Positions 8,274 to 19,186 are shown, counted from the stretch's first letter. The stretch is DNA of 64,000 nucleotides from Sphingorhabdus sp. Alg239-R122 (GCF_900537065.1 NZ_UNRC01000007.1:62001-126000), one strand, 5' to 3'. Numbers and translations are program-made. Notes: generated by a model from the sequence alone, not told the origin.

Positions 8274-9398
8274 TCATGTCACCCGTCTGACCTTATTCAT
8301 GATCGATTGCGATATGGAATGTGGTATCCGCGACATGATTACGCGTAGCAACGCAGGCGGTAGCGGCCATGTTTTATGCACGGTCGCGCGCGTGCTGGCG
8401 GAACGTTTCACAATATCACGAATACGGCGCAACCGCTGTTTTTCGAAAGTGGGCAGTATATCTTGTATATCGCAATTTGCCGCGATATCCGCTAACTCTA
8501 CAGCATCTTCGATCGAAAGACAGGCGCCTTGCCCCAAATTGGGCTCCATCGCGTGCGCGGCGTCACCAATGGCTACAATACGGCCTTTCCCTAATTTGCG
8601 CGGTGCCTTTTTGGCGTGAATTGAAAAAGGGATTAGCGCTTTGTCATCCGTGCCGGATAAAACTGTTCCAATTTCAGGTGCCCAGCCCTCCATGCGGTGT
8701 TTAATGTCATCAAGGCTGAGTTTCGTATTATCATGTGGCGCGGCCTCATCACACATATAAAACCAGTATCGGCGGCCTTGGCCCGCATCAAATATACCTA
8801 TGCGCTGCCCATCTTCCCAATATTCGCGCCCGATACCATCATGCGTATCGCCCATATCCTTGACCAAGGCGAGATAGCCGCCATAACCGGCATGTGAAGG
8901 TGTGTTTGCCAGTATTTCGGTGGCCTGCGGTGACCAGATGCCATTAGCTAATATGACCAAGTCCGCACTGAGTGTTTCGCCATCCTGCAGCGTGACGGAT
9001 GCTGTCTCATCGTCTTGAGCTATATCGCGGACCAGCGCGTTATTACGAAGGCTTTCGTCCGGTATCTGCTCCAGCAATGCGGATTGTAATAATGACCGTG
9101 TTGGCAGATAGGCGCCGATATCCTGCCGCGTCAGATGCGGGCCGCTGATAGGCTTGCCGGTGGACGTAAGCGCTGCAAACCCTTTTATTTGCGCGGCTTC
9201 GGCTTCGATACGGTCTGCTGCCTGAATGTCGCGCAATGCCAAAATGGCGTTTTCCCAGATGGAAAGTGCTGCCCCCATGGCCTCAAACCGATCGGCCTGT
9301 TCCAGAACGGTAACGCTATAGCCAGAACGCCGGAGCGCTATTGCTGCCGTAAGGCCAGCTATGCCGCCGCCTACAATAAGGGCAGTCCTGGCCCGCAT
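8274..9398 (-). CDS. FAD-dependent monooxygenase
   Basis: A 374-residue flavoprotein of the UbiH/salicylate hydroxylase class. The N-terminal dinucleotide fold is LIVGGGIAGLTAA with the acidic end of strand 2 in VLEQADR, and the second FAD motif is GRIVAIGDAAHAMEPNLGQG near residue 285. It hydroxylates some aromatic or cyclic substrate with NAD(P)H and O2; the substrate cannot be read from sequence. Its ATG lies two bases after the polA stop on the same strand, so it is probably transcribed with polA, although the two have no obvious shared role. Confidence 0.85.
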   Translation of the reverse strand: MRARTALIVGGGIAGLTAAIALRRSGYSVTVLEQADRFEAMGAALSIWENAILALRDIQAADRIEAEAAQIKGFAALTSTGKPISGPHLTRQDIGAYLPTRSLLQSALLEQIPDESLRNNALVRDIAQDDETASVTLQDGETLSADLVILANGIWSPQATEILANTPSHAGYGGYLALVKDMGDTHDGIGREYWEDGQRIGIFDAGQGRRYWFYMCDEAAPHDNTKLSLDDIKHRMEGWAPEIGTVLSGTDDKALIPFSIHAKKAPRKLGKGRIVAIGDAAHAMEPNLGQGACLSIEDAVELADIAANCDIQDILPTFEKQRLRRIRDIVKRSASTRATVHKTWPLPPALLRVIMSRIPHSISQSIMNKVRRVT

Positions 9399-9400
9399 GA

Positions 9401-12193
9401 TCAATGCGCCGCACCCCAGCTTTCTCCGGTGCCGATATCGACGCCGAGCGGGACGCTTATCTCGACCATTGGTCCGGCGGCTTCAGCCATTATGGTGCGG
9501 ATTACTTCGCTGGCGGCCTCCACGTCACCTTCCGGCAATTCAAATACCAGTTCGTCATGCACCTGTAGCATCATGCGGACATGACCCAGTCCAGCCACTT
9601 CCAGTGCGGGCATCATGCGGACCATGGCGCGTTTGATGATATCGGCGCTGGTGCCTTGTATCGGCGCATTGACCGCGGCGCGTTCGCTGCCCTGACGTTC
9701 GGTCTGGTTCTTGGAATTGATTCGTTCGAAATGCGTTTTTCGGCCAAACAGAGTCTCGGTATAGCCGCGGTCTTTGGTGGTCATCAGTGTTTCGCTGATA
9801 TATTTCTGGATGCCCGGGAAGCGCGCAAAATAGGTGTCGATCATGTCTTGCGCCTCGTCTGCGCTGACTTCGAGCCGCCCGGCCAAACCCCAGCGGCTGA
9901 TACCATAGAGGATAGCGAAATTGATCGTCTTGGCGCGCCCGCGTGTATCGCGATTGACCTCGCCAAACATTTCCTGCGCGGTGCGGTTGTGAATGTCTTC
10001 GCCCTCGGCAAATGCCTGTTTCAGCGTCTCGACATCGGCCATATGCGCGGCTAAGCGCAGTTCGATCTGGCTATAGTCGGCGGCAAGGATGACATTGCCG
10101 TGCTCCGCCACAAAAGCATGGCGGATCTGCCGGCCAATCTCGGTGCGGATCGGAATATTCTGCAGATTGGGATCGGTCGAGGCGAGCCGGCCCGTCTGTG
10201 CGCCGGTCAGGCTGTAACTGGTATGGACGCGGCCGGTATTCGGATTAACCTGTTCCTGCAGCGCATCGGTATAGGTGGACTTGAGCTTCGACAGTTGTCG
10301 CCATTCGAGCACTTTGCGGGCAATTTCCACGCCCTCTTTTTCGAGCTTTTCCAGCACGGTGACATCGGTTGAATATTGTCCCGACTTGCCTTTCTTGCCG
10401 CCTTTCAGGCCCATTTCGCCAAACAGCACTTCGCCCAGTTGTTTCGGGCTGCCAATCGCGAATTCACGCCCTGCTATTATATGGATTTCCTTTTCAAGTT
10501 CACCCATTTGCGCGGCAAATTCGGACGACAGATGCGCGAGTTTTTCGCGGTCCACCTTAATGCCTTCGCGCTCCATACCCGCCAGCACGGGGATCAGTGG
10601 ACGATCCACGCTCTCGTAAACGGTCGTGCCACCTTCATGGCTGAGCCGTGGCTGTAAAACATGCCATAGACGCAGCGTCACATCGGCATCCTCGGCGGCA
10701 TATTTGGTCGCGTCTTCAATGGGCACTTCGGCAAAGCTGATCGCTTTTTTGCCTGTACCGGTGAGCGATTTATAGCTGATACATTCATGGTCCAGATGCA
10801 GCTTGGCAAGCGCATCCATACCGTGCCCGCCGCCGACACCGCGTCCAGCGTCCAGGGCGAAGCTGATGACCATCGTGTCATCAATCGGGGAGAGTGCGAT
10901 ATTGTGCTGCGCCAGTACATTCATGTCATATTTGAGATTCTGACCGATTTTGAGCACAGAGTCATTCTCGAACAGCGGCTTTAACAGTTCCAGCGCGCGT
11001 TCGAGCGGGATCTGTTGCGGCTTTTCGGCAAACATGTCGCTGCCGCCATGGCCAAGCGGGATATAACAGGCCTCGCCAGGTTCCAACGCAAGGCTGACCC
11101 CCACGAGCCGCGCCGTCATGGCGTCAAGCGAGTCCGTTTCAGTATCAACCGCGACCATGCCCAGATAATGCGCACGTTCGATCCATTGCCTGAGCGTTTC
11201 CTCGTCCTGCACACAGACATATTTGTCATGATCGACGGGCGGCATTTCCTTAAGCAAGGGGCCGCTACTACTGGAATCACTTGTCTTGGAGGCGCCCTTG
11301 CTGCTGCCGTTTGTATCACCAGAATCCATACCCAGCTTGCGTAGCAGGCTGTTAAATCCGTGCGCTTTTAGAAAATCGGCGAGCGGTTCAGGCGGAATGT
11401 CCTGAAGCTTGAAATCATCAAGTGGGATAGGGAGCAGGCAATCTTCTTTGAGCGTCACCAATACCCGCGATAGCCGTGCATCTTCCTCAAACTCAATCAG
11501 GTTCTCGCGCATCTTCGACTTTTTCATTTCGGGCGCAGCTTTCAACACACTGTCGAGATCGCCATATTCATTGAGCAGCTTGGATGCGGTTTTGGGGCCA
11601 ATGCCTTTTACGCCAGGGATATTGTCCGCGCTGTCGCCCATTAGCGCAAGCATATCGCCGACCAGTTCGGGACCGACGCCGAATTTTTCCTGCACTTCAG
11701 GAGCCATGATGCGCGCGCCCTTCATGGTGTCGAGCATGTCGACGCCAGGTTCGATCAGCTGCATCAGGTCTTTGTCGGATGAAACAATGGTTACCTGCCA
11801 GCCATCGCGCACCGCTGCTTTGGCATAGCTCGCGATCATGTCATCGGCCTCGACATTCTCTTCCTCGACCACATCGAGTGAAAAGGCGCGTGTGGCATCA
11901 CGGATCAGCGGGAATTGTGGGATCAGATCATCAGGTGGTGGCGGGCGATTCGCCTTATACTCGTCGTAAAGGTCATTGCGGAAACTCTTCGAAGACTTGT
12001 CGAGTATCACCGCCATATGCGTGGGGCCATCGGCCTTGTGCAGGTCTTCGGCTAGTTTCCACAGCATCGTGGTATAGCCATAGACCGCGCCGACTGGGGT
12101 CCCCTCAGGATTGGTGAGCGGTGGCAAGCGGTGATAAGCGCGGAAAATATAGGCGGAGGCGTCAATGAGATAGAGGTGTTTTTGGTCTGTCAT
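9401..12193 (-). CDS. polA: DNA polymerase I
   Basis: A 930-residue repair and Okazaki-fragment polymerase with all three domains: an N-terminal 5'-3' exonuclease (YLIDASAYIFRAYH; ADDMIASYA; VSSDKDLMQ), a 3'-5' proofreading domain with an intact VAVDTETDSLD metal site, and the polymerase domain with motif A DYSQIELRL and motif C VHDELVFELP. The ATG at 12193 is chosen over an upstream GTG. A serine/glycine-rich linker lies near residue 300. Confidence 0.97.
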   Translation of the reverse strand: MTDQKHLYLIDASAYIFRAYHRLPPLTNPEGTPVGAVYGYTTMLWKLAEDLHKADGPTHMAVILDKSSKSFRNDLYDEYKANRPPPPDDLIPQFPLIRDATRAFSLDVVEEENVEADDMIASYAKAAVRDGWQVTIVSSDKDLMQLIEPGVDMLDTMKGARIMAPEVQEKFGVGPELVGDMLALMGDSADNIPGVKGIGPKTASKLLNEYGDLDSVLKAAPEMKKSKMRENLIEFEEDARLSRVLVTLKEDCLLPIPLDDFKLQDIPPEPLADFLKAHGFNSLLRKLGMDSGDTNGSSKGASKTSDSSSSGPLLKEMPPVDHDKYVCVQDEETLRQWIERAHYLGMVAVDTETDSLDAMTARLVGVSLALEPGEACYIPLGHGGSDMFAEKPQQIPLERALELLKPLFENDSVLKIGQNLKYDMNVLAQHNIALSPIDDTMVISFALDAGRGVGGGHGMDALAKLHLDHECISYKSLTGTGKKAISFAEVPIEDATKYAAEDADVTLRLWHVLQPRLSHEGGTTVYESVDRPLIPVLAGMEREGIKVDREKLAHLSSEFAAQMGELEKEIHIIAGREFAIGSPKQLGEVLFGEMGLKGGKKGKSGQYSTDVTVLEKLEKEGVEIARKVLEWRQLSKLKSTYTDALQEQVNPNTGRVHTSYSLTGAQTGRLASTDPNLQNIPIRTEIGRQIRHAFVAEHGNVILAADYSQIELRLAAHMADVETLKQAFAEGEDIHNRTAQEMFGEVNRDTRGRAKTINFAILYGISRWGLAGRLEVSADEAQDMIDTYFARFPGIQKYISETLMTTKDRGYTETLFGRKTHFERINSKNQTERQGSERAAVNAPIQGTSADIIKRAMVRMMPALEVAGLGHVRMMLQVHDELVFELPEGDVEAASEVIRTIMAEAAGPMVEISVPLGVDIGTGESWGAAH

Positions 12194-12414
12194 GCCACTA
12201 TCATTAGCAGCCAGTGTGAGCGCCGTCACTTGTGAACTGCGCGCAAACCACAGTTTGTTATGCGCCGAAAAAGAGCGTTATGGTAATGGCCAAATTCTGT
12301 GCCAATTTGGCGCTTCACCGCAAATATACGCGGTTTTGCTTGCGTGACAGACCCAAGGCGACTATTACCCGCGCCGGGTGGAGAGATTTTTCTTAAATCC
12401 CTTGATACAACAAT

Positions 12415-12725
12415 TAAAGGTACTTTTTAATATGCGTAAATTTGTAATTGCCGGCGCTGTTGCCGTTGCTGCTCTTGGTCTTTCTGCTTGTTCAGAGCAG
12501 ACACAGGATGCTGCTGGTGAAACAGCTGACTCGATGGCTGAAGACGCTTCTAACGCTGTTGAAGCGACAGGCGATGCTGTTGAAGGCGCTGCTGAAGCTA
12601 CAGGCGATGCCGTTGAAGGCGCAGCAGACGCGACAGCCGAAGCTGTTGACGGCGCTGTTGACGCAACAGGCGAAGTTGTTGAAGATGCAGGCGAAGCCAT
12701 GCAGGACTAAGCTTTACGCTTAATC
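12415..12725. repeat. 311-bp direct repeat, copy 1
   Basis: Bases 12415-12725 appear identical to 14751-15061 (offset 2336). The identity starts 17 bases before the lipoprotein ATG, covers the whole gene and stops 15 bases after the stop codon, before the terminator. Sequences outside differ. I compared the two copies by reading and by the identity of translated products in three frames. Confidence 0.93.
12432..12710 (+). CDS. small alanine/glutamate-rich lipoprotein, copy 1
   Basis: A 92-residue protein with signal peptide MRKFVIAGAVAVAALG and lipobox LSAC (Cys18 or so). The mature part is low-complexity and built of 11-residue units: DAVEGAAEATG, DAVEGAADATA, EAVDGAVDATG and EVVEDAGEAMQ, with a weaker unit before them. 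Such hendecads form long amphipathic helices. An outer-membrane or periplasmic structural role is plausible, comparable in form to entericidin- or Lpp-like small lipoproteins, but no function is assignable. The start is set by the signal peptide, with AAAGG at 12416-12420. A strong terminator follows directly, so it is monocistronic. Confidence 0.88.
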   Translation: MRKFVIAGAVAVAALGLSACSEQTQDAAGETADSMAEDASNAVEATGDAVEGAAEATGDAVEGAADATAEAVDGAVDATGEVVEDAGEAMQD

Positions 12726-12735
12726 CAAAATAGAA

Positions 12736-12773
12736 AAAGGGCGTGCTTCCTTTCGGGAAGCACGCCCTTTTTT
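12736..12773 (+). terminator. intrinsic terminator after lipoprotein copy 1
   Basis: A 12-bp GC-rich stem (GGGCGTGCTTCC with GGAAGCACGCCC), extended by A/T pairs and followed by a run of six T, sits 26 bases after the stop codon. It is a textbook Rho-independent terminator. Confidence 0.93.
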
Positions 12774-12829
12774 ATCTGCTGTATTCGTTTTCCGCATGCT
12801 GTGTGTACATGAAAACGTGATTGTCTGAA

Positions 12830-14287
12830 CTAGAAGCTACCTGGCACTTCGCGCTGATAAGGCGAGGGTATACGCGGGATAAGCAGTTCATTCGCTTCGC
12901 TTAGGGCTTTGCGTGAAGTAGAAAGTCCGGACTGACCGCTGCTCGCTATAGCTGTACAGCTATCACCTGCGATGAAGTCGAGCGCCTGGCGCGTCGACCC
13001 TTCACCTGGATCGCCCATCTGGATCGAAAGTGTGTCTGGCGCGCTGCATGTGGTGTCCAACGTTGTGGAGAGGCCAGAGAAATATTCACCTTCACCGTCT
13101 TTATTCTCGGTCTTGAAAGCAACGACACGCATCCGGTCATCACAATCAGGTTCATCAATTGCGATTTGGCCTACCGGTTTACCGAAGGTGTTGCTGCCAA
13201 CAAGCGCGAGATCCGCGCCGAGATAGGCGGCCATGCTGTTGGTCACCAGTTCGCTGGCTGATGCTGTGCGGCCACTGCCGATAACCGCGATCTTTGCAGG
13301 TGCAACTGAGTTGGAATTGGTCTGAAAATTACGTTGTGAATTATTGGATGCTTTTGAAGCGCGAAATGTTGTGCGTGAATATACGTCAGATGCGTTGCGG
13401 TTGCGTCCGAGCAAGTCGCCCATAAGCTCTGCTGTCCTGACGAGGCCGCCTCCGTTATAACGGAAGTCAATAATGACATCTGTGACATTTTGCGCGCGAA
13501 ATTGTGCGAACGCATTTTCAAGAGCGGGCTCTGCCGTGTCGATAAATGTGCGCAGGTTGACATAACCGACTTTCTTGCCGCGGTCGTCAATAATTCGCAC
13601 ACCGAAACGCGGAGAAATCGGAGGAAGCGCAAACTCTGCCTTGGTGACCGTCACGTTCCGGGTGCCCGCCGAATCTCTGACCCGCAATACGCGGCTGACA
13701 CCAGCATCATCTGGACCAAGCGCATTTATTAACGGACCAGAGCTGCCGCCGGAAATAAGGCTGCTTACTGTCTGCAGGTTATTCACGGTCGTGCCAACCG
13801 CCAGGATTTCCGTACCACGGTCAATACCCGCAGCCAATGCAGGAGCACCTTCATAGGAATCGATAATGAAAAGCTGGTTTCCGCCGGAAAAAGACAGACG
13901 GAAACCGAAGCCGGCGCTGGAACCGCTCTGGAAAAACGCATTTTCTTCAGCGATTGAGGTTATATATGTGAAGTTGCGGTCCTTGTCCTGCGCGCGTGCT
14001 GTTGCAGTCAGCGCATCAATATAATCCTGCACGGTGCTAAATTGTGATGGATTAACATTGGCAACGACCAGTTCCGGGAACAAATACCATTCGTCAATCA
14101 CTGCCTTCACAAATTCCTGACGTGAAGAAAGCGAGCAGGTAGAAGTAGGAGTCGGTGAAGGTGTGGGCGTACCAGCAGTTGGCGGTGCTGTTGTGACGGT
14201 CTGGCCATTATTGTCACCTCCGCCGCATGCGCTCAACATGGCAATGATGCCAAGAGCAGCACCGCTTTTGAACTTGAAAGATGTCAT
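12830..14287 (-). CDS. S41 family peptidase, lipoprotein
   Basis: A 485-residue secreted protease of the C-terminal processing peptidase family. It has a lipobox at LSAC (about residue 20), a Gly/Thr/Pro-rich linker, a small N-terminal helical domain, a PDZ-like region around GFGFRLSFSGGNQLFIIDSYEGAPALAAGIDRGTEIL, and the catalytic domain. There the nucleophile Ser is in GSGRTASASELV and the general-base Lys in SNTFGKPVGQ. The start at MTSFKF gives a proper signal peptide. It lies between the two identical lipoprotein genes, on the opposite strand. Substrates are unknown. Confidence 0.9.
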   Translation of the reverse strand: MTSFKFKSGAALGIIAMLSACGGGDNNGQTVTTAPPTAGTPTPSPTPTSTCSLSSRQEFVKAVIDEWYLFPELVVANVNPSQFSTVQDYIDALTATARAQDKDRNFTYITSIAEENAFFQSGSSAGFGFRLSFSGGNQLFIIDSYEGAPALAAGIDRGTEILAVGTTVNNLQTVSSLISGGSSGPLINALGPDDAGVSRVLRVRDSAGTRNVTVTKAEFALPPISPRFGVRIIDDRGKKVGYVNLRTFIDTAEPALENAFAQFRAQNVTDVIIDFRYNGGGLVRTAELMGDLLGRNRNASDVYSRTTFRASKASNNSQRNFQTNSNSVAPAKIAVIGSGRTASASELVTNSMAAYLGADLALVGSNTFGKPVGQIAIDEPDCDDRMRVVAFKTENKDGEGEYFSGLSTTLDTTCSAPDTLSIQMGDPGEGSTRQALDFIAGDSCTAIASSGQSGLSTSRKALSEANELLIPRIPSPYQREVPGSF

Positions 14288-14750
14288 TTGTGGTAGTCCT
14301 CGCCGTAAAACATTATCGTTAACCGGGACCATTTCTTTGGCTCCCCGGCCATACATATTAAACTATACTTTAATACAGAGTGCGCACAATAACCTAAATT
14401 ATCGTTTTCAACGAGTAACATTTTGAAACACATCCCTCAGGGTGTTGAAAATATACCGTTGTTGAGACGGCTGTAAGGCAACAGCCTGAAGGTCTGGAGC
14501 CTGCTCCTATTTAGACAGTTTGGCTCACAAACACTATTTTTTGCCTTCAAAGTGATATTTCGTAATGTAAAAATATGTATCAAAATGCATTTTTATCTTT
14601 ATAAAAAAAGTATAAAAACAGCATTTTAGATATATTTAACTGACTGCAATTAACCTGCAGAGGGTTGCTACCTTGCGGCCATAATGACGAACATCTATAT
14701 TGGAAATATGGGAGGCGGGAACTACTTCTTAAATCCCTGGGTTTAACTAC
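14288..14750. other. AT-rich intergenic region
   Basis: About 460 bases without a convincing gene. Bases about 14530-14650 are strikingly AT-rich with A and T runs, unlike the rest of the window. A small hairpin (GGCTGT-N6-ACAGCC) lies near 14468-14485. The promoters for the S41 gene (leftward) and for lipoprotein copy 2 (rightward) must lie here, but I cannot place -35/-10 boxes with confidence. Confidence 0.6.
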
Positions 14751-15061
14751 TAAAGGTACTTTTTAATATGCGTAAATTTGTAATTGCCGGCGCTGTTGCC
14801 GTTGCTGCTCTTGGTCTTTCTGCTTGTTCAGAGCAGACACAGGATGCTGCTGGTGAAACAGCTGACTCGATGGCTGAAGACGCTTCTAACGCTGTTGAAG
14901 CGACAGGCGATGCTGTTGAAGGCGCTGCTGAAGCTACAGGCGATGCCGTTGAAGGCGCAGCAGACGCGACAGCCGAAGCTGTTGACGGCGCTGTTGACGC
15001 AACAGGCGAAGTTGTTGAAGATGCAGGCGAAGCCATGCAGGACTAAGCTTTACGCTTAATC
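14751..15061. repeat. 311-bp direct repeat, copy 2
   Basis: Second copy of the 12415-12725 unit, same orientation, with no difference that I can find. Partial similarity (TTCTTAAATCCC) continues a little upstream of both copies, suggesting that an older, longer duplication has been homogenised over the gene. Confidence 0.93.
14768..15046 (+). CDS. small alanine/glutamate-rich lipoprotein, copy 2
   Basis: The 92-residue product is identical to that of the gene at 12432, including all third codon positions, while the promoter and terminator regions of the two genes differ. The two copies therefore probably supply the same protein under different transcriptional control. Lipobox and 11-residue helical repeats are as in copy 1. 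Confidence 0.88.
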   Translation: MRKFVIAGAVAVAALGLSACSEQTQDAAGETADSMAEDASNAVEATGDAVEGAAEATGDAVEGAADATAEAVDGAVDATGEVVEDAGEAMQD

Positions 15062-15070
15062 TATTGAAGA

Positions 15071-15102
15071 AGGCGCGTCCCCGAAGGGATGCGCCTTTTT
15101 AT
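15071..15102 (+). terminator. intrinsic terminator after lipoprotein copy 2
   Basis: The stem AGGCGCGTCCC with GGGATGCGCCT (one G-T pair), loop CGAA, is followed by a T run. It differs in sequence from the terminator of copy 1 although the genes are identical. It also reaches the end of the convergent LysR gene. Confidence 0.88.
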
Positions 15103-15992
15103 TCCAATATTCCCAAAAACATTGGCTTAAGCGGGCGTAGAACGCTCTCTGCAAAATTCATGAATGCCCGCACTTTTGCGGTTCGGCGCAGGTCACTATG
15201 CGTTAAAATCCAGATATCGCGTGACGGTTTGGGCGGTGCAGTTGTTGCTCGCACCAGTCCAGGCACGCTATCGGCTAGAAAACACGGCAGCATTGTTAAC
15301 CCCATGCCCGCGCGAGCCAGTTCGATCTGCATATTCATATTGGCGAATGTGCCCCAAGCCGGAACTTTTGCAAACTGGGTGTCCTGCGCCCATTCCGGAA
15401 ATGGCGTTACATTGTCACCCCATCCAATCCAGCGTGCTGACATGCTGTCACCAGTTATATCATGCCGCTCCAGATAATCGGGTGAGGCATAGATACTGGT
15501 ATGATAGGGAAAGAGTTTGCGGCCCACCAGCGCCTCTGGCGGATCGTTATGCATACGTACAGCCACATCGGCTTCGCGACGAGCCATGTCGAGCTGTTCG
15601 AAGCTGGCAATGATTTCCAGATCAAGTTCGGGGTGCAGCGCGGCAAATTCGGGAAGCCGTGGTGCAAAAGCCCGCACTGCAAGTGGCTCGGCTATCGTGA
15701 CGATAAGCTTACCATGAAGATCATCGTCGCGGCCCGCAATATGGCGCGTCACGTCATTCAGTTCTTCGGCAAAGCCATGTGCGGCGACGGCAAGTTCTTC
15801 ACCCGCGCTGGTAGGGGCATATCCGGCCGGCAACCTGTCAAACAGGCGTGCACTCACCGATTTCTCAAGACTATCGATGCGGCGACTCACGGTACTGTGG
15901 TGTACGCCGAGTTTGCTGGCTGCTCTGCGAACAGTGCCTTCACGCATGACGGCGCGGAATATACGGATATCTTCCCAGTCCATGTTTTTCAT
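15099..15992 (-). CDS. LysR family transcriptional regulator
   Basis: A 298-residue regulator with an N-terminal winged helix-turn-helix (IRIFRAVMREGTVRRAASKLGVHHSTVSRRIDSLE) and a periplasmic-binding-like effector domain. It is divergent from the MAPEG gene at 16115, the classic layout for a LysR protein and its target. I place the start at 15992; an ATG three codons later also fits. No T-N11-A operator was securely identified in the 122-bp gap. Confidence 0.9.
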   Translation of the reverse strand: MKNMDWEDIRIFRAVMREGTVRRAASKLGVHHSTVSRRIDSLEKSVSARLFDRLPAGYAPTSAGEELAVAAHGFAEELNDVTRHIAGRDDDLHGKLIVTIAEPLAVRAFAPRLPEFAALHPELDLEIIASFEQLDMARREADVAVRMHNDPPEALVGRKLFPYHTSIYASPDYLERHDITGDSMSARWIGWGDNVTPFPEWAQDTQFAKVPAWGTFANMNMQIELARAGMGLTMLPCFLADSVPGLVRATTAPPKPSRDIWILTHSDLRRTAKVRAFMNFAESVLRPLKPMFLGILE

Positions 15993-16114
15993 GCCTAGCC
16001 TATAGCCTCCATCGTCATGCGGTGCAAATTTGCACCTAATAGTCTCATCATACTCTCTCGCTATCATATTTATGCGCCGTTACTTTGATTTCATAATTTA
16101 AAGGAGATACGTTC

Positions 16115-16531
16115 ATGACCATGCCGCTTATCACCGCAACTGCCGCTGGTGTAATTATCATCCTACAGGTAATATTAATGATTACTGTCGGTCTGCATCG
16201 TGCCAAAACAGGCATATCTGTGGGAACAGGTGAAGACCGCGATATGGAACGCAAAATGCGCCGCCATGGTAATCTGGCCGAAAATTCCGGTTTGTTTATT
16301 GCCGCACTCGCATTGCTGGAAATAGTGGGCGCAAGCCGTCCATTGGTGCTGGGCCTTGCGGTTACCTTTATCATCGGGCGGCTGGCACATGTATTTGCCT
16401 TTTCTTCACTCGTGGGGTCGCACAATGAACCGGGCGGCATGATTTTCACGGTCGGGCGCGGTGTTGGCGCGCTGGCCACCTTCGGCACAGGCATGGTAAT
16501 CGGCGTGTCATTGCTCATATACACACTATAA
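16115..16531 (+). CDS. MAPEG family membrane protein
   Basis: A 138-residue protein with four predicted membrane helices and the family-typical RRHGNLAENSGLFIAALALLE segment (residues about 50-70), followed by GRLAHVF. MAPEG proteins include microsomal glutathione transferases; the bacterial members are uncharacterised in most cases. AAGGAGAT at 16101-16108 sits before the ATG. The gene may be controlled by the divergent LysR protein. Confidence 0.88.
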   Translation: MTMPLITATAAGVIIILQVILMITVGLHRAKTGISVGTGEDRDMERKMRRHGNLAENSGLFIAALALLEIVGASRPLVLGLAVTFIIGRLAHVFAFSSLVGSHNEPGGMIFTVGRGVGALATFGTGMVIGVSLLIYTL

Positions 16532-16565
16532 ATTAGCGCATTTGCACATCTGAAAGGAGGACATC

Positions 16566-17087
16566 ATGTCCATTTCCATATCGACAATATATAAAGCCAC
16601 CACTGCACAGGCTTTGGGAGGGTTAACCGGTATTTTGGCCAAAGCGCGTGACCATGTAAACGCGGCCGGCGCGGCGGAAGATGATTATCTGCAATCACGC
16701 ATTATAGAGGATATGCACCCGATGATCTGGCAGGCACAGATGATCAGCGAATTTGCCGTGCGCGGCGGTGCAAGGCTGTCGGGCAAGCAAACCGAAGATA
16801 TGGTGGATATACCTTTTGAGGAAAGCAGTTTTGATGATCTGATTGCGCGGGTGCAAACATGCCTGGCGATGGTCATGGCCTATGATGACGCTGTTCTGGA
16901 TGGTGCGGGTGATACGGAAATTACCATGCCGATTGGCCCGGATCAGGAATTGACTTTGACAGGACAGAGTTACCTTTTGTCATTCTATCTGCCCAATCTG
17001 TTTTTCCATGTGACGACCGCTTATGATCTTCTACGAGGCAAAGGCGTGGAAATCGGCAAACGTGATTTCCTGAATTTTGGGGGATAG
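16566..17087 (+). CDS. DUF1993 family protein
   Basis: A 173-residue soluble protein beginning MSISISTIYKATTAQALGGL, with a central MIWQAQMISEFAVRGGARLSG and the ending HVTTAYDLLRGKGVEIGKRDFLNF, the usual C-terminal signature of DUF1993 (a DinB-like helical-bundle family). No role is known. A strong GAAAGGAGG ribosome site precedes the ATG. It lies 34 bp after the MAPEG gene on the same strand. Confidence 0.85.
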   Translation: MSISISTIYKATTAQALGGLTGILAKARDHVNAAGAAEDDYLQSRIIEDMHPMIWQAQMISEFAVRGGARLSGKQTEDMVDIPFEESSFDDLIARVQTCLAMVMAYDDAVLDGAGDTEITMPIGPDQELTLTGQSYLLSFYLPNLFFHVTTAYDLLRGKGVEIGKRDFLNFGG

Positions 17088-17118
17088 CGCTAGCCGCAGT
17101 TGCAACATCAAAAATGGG

Positions 17119-17155
17119 AAAGGGCCGAAGCATCGCTGCTCCGGCCCTTTCTTTT
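17119..17155. terminator. bidirectional terminator between DUF1993 and groEL
   Basis: Arms AAAGGGCCG-AAGCA and TGCT-CCGGCCCTTT pair with one mismatch and have T-rich sequence after them on the plus strand and A-rich sequence (T on the minus strand) before them. It lies between two convergent genes and can serve both. Confidence 0.85.
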
Positions 17156-17185
17156 GCTTTGGTTAAAGCAGAGAGTGGGGAGGGT

Positions 17186-18886
<1,701 letters not shown>

Positions 18887-18892
18887 TTAGGC

Positions 18893-19186
18893 TCAGCCCA
18901 TAATGCCGAGGATATCGCCTTCTTTTACAATCAGAAGATCTTCGCCATCTATTTTGACTTCTTTGTTCATATAATTATTGGCGTCGAACAGAATACGGTC
19001 GCCAGGCTGAACGTCGAGAGCCGTTACCTTGCCCGCGTCGTCTTTCTGGCCAGCGCCAACGGCGACAACTTCACCTTGGGAAGGTTTTTCCTGTGCGCTG
19101 TCGGGAATGATGATTCCGCCAGCGGTTTTTTCTTCGGCCTCAATACGGCGCACAAGCACACGGTCATGGAGTGGACGAAATTTCAT
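18893..19186 (-). CDS. groES: co-chaperonin GroES
   Basis: A 97-residue lid of the chaperonin: [25 protein letters not shown] with the mobile loop, and the ending [18 protein letters not shown]. The ATG at 19186 is preferred over an in-frame GTG three codons upstream, because the AAAGGG lies at a suitable distance. It is the first gene of the heat-shock operon. Confidence 0.98.
   Translation of the reverse strand: MKFRPLHDRVLVRRIEAEEKTAGGIIIPDSAQEKPSQGEVVAVGAGQKDDAGKVTALDVQPGDRILFDANNYMNKEVKIDGEDLLIVKEGDILGIMG

Noticed and set aside
12415-15061. Composite transposon formed by the two identical 311-bp repeats
   Set aside because: The repeats contain only a lipoprotein gene, have no terminal inverted repeats or transposase, and no target-site duplication is visible.
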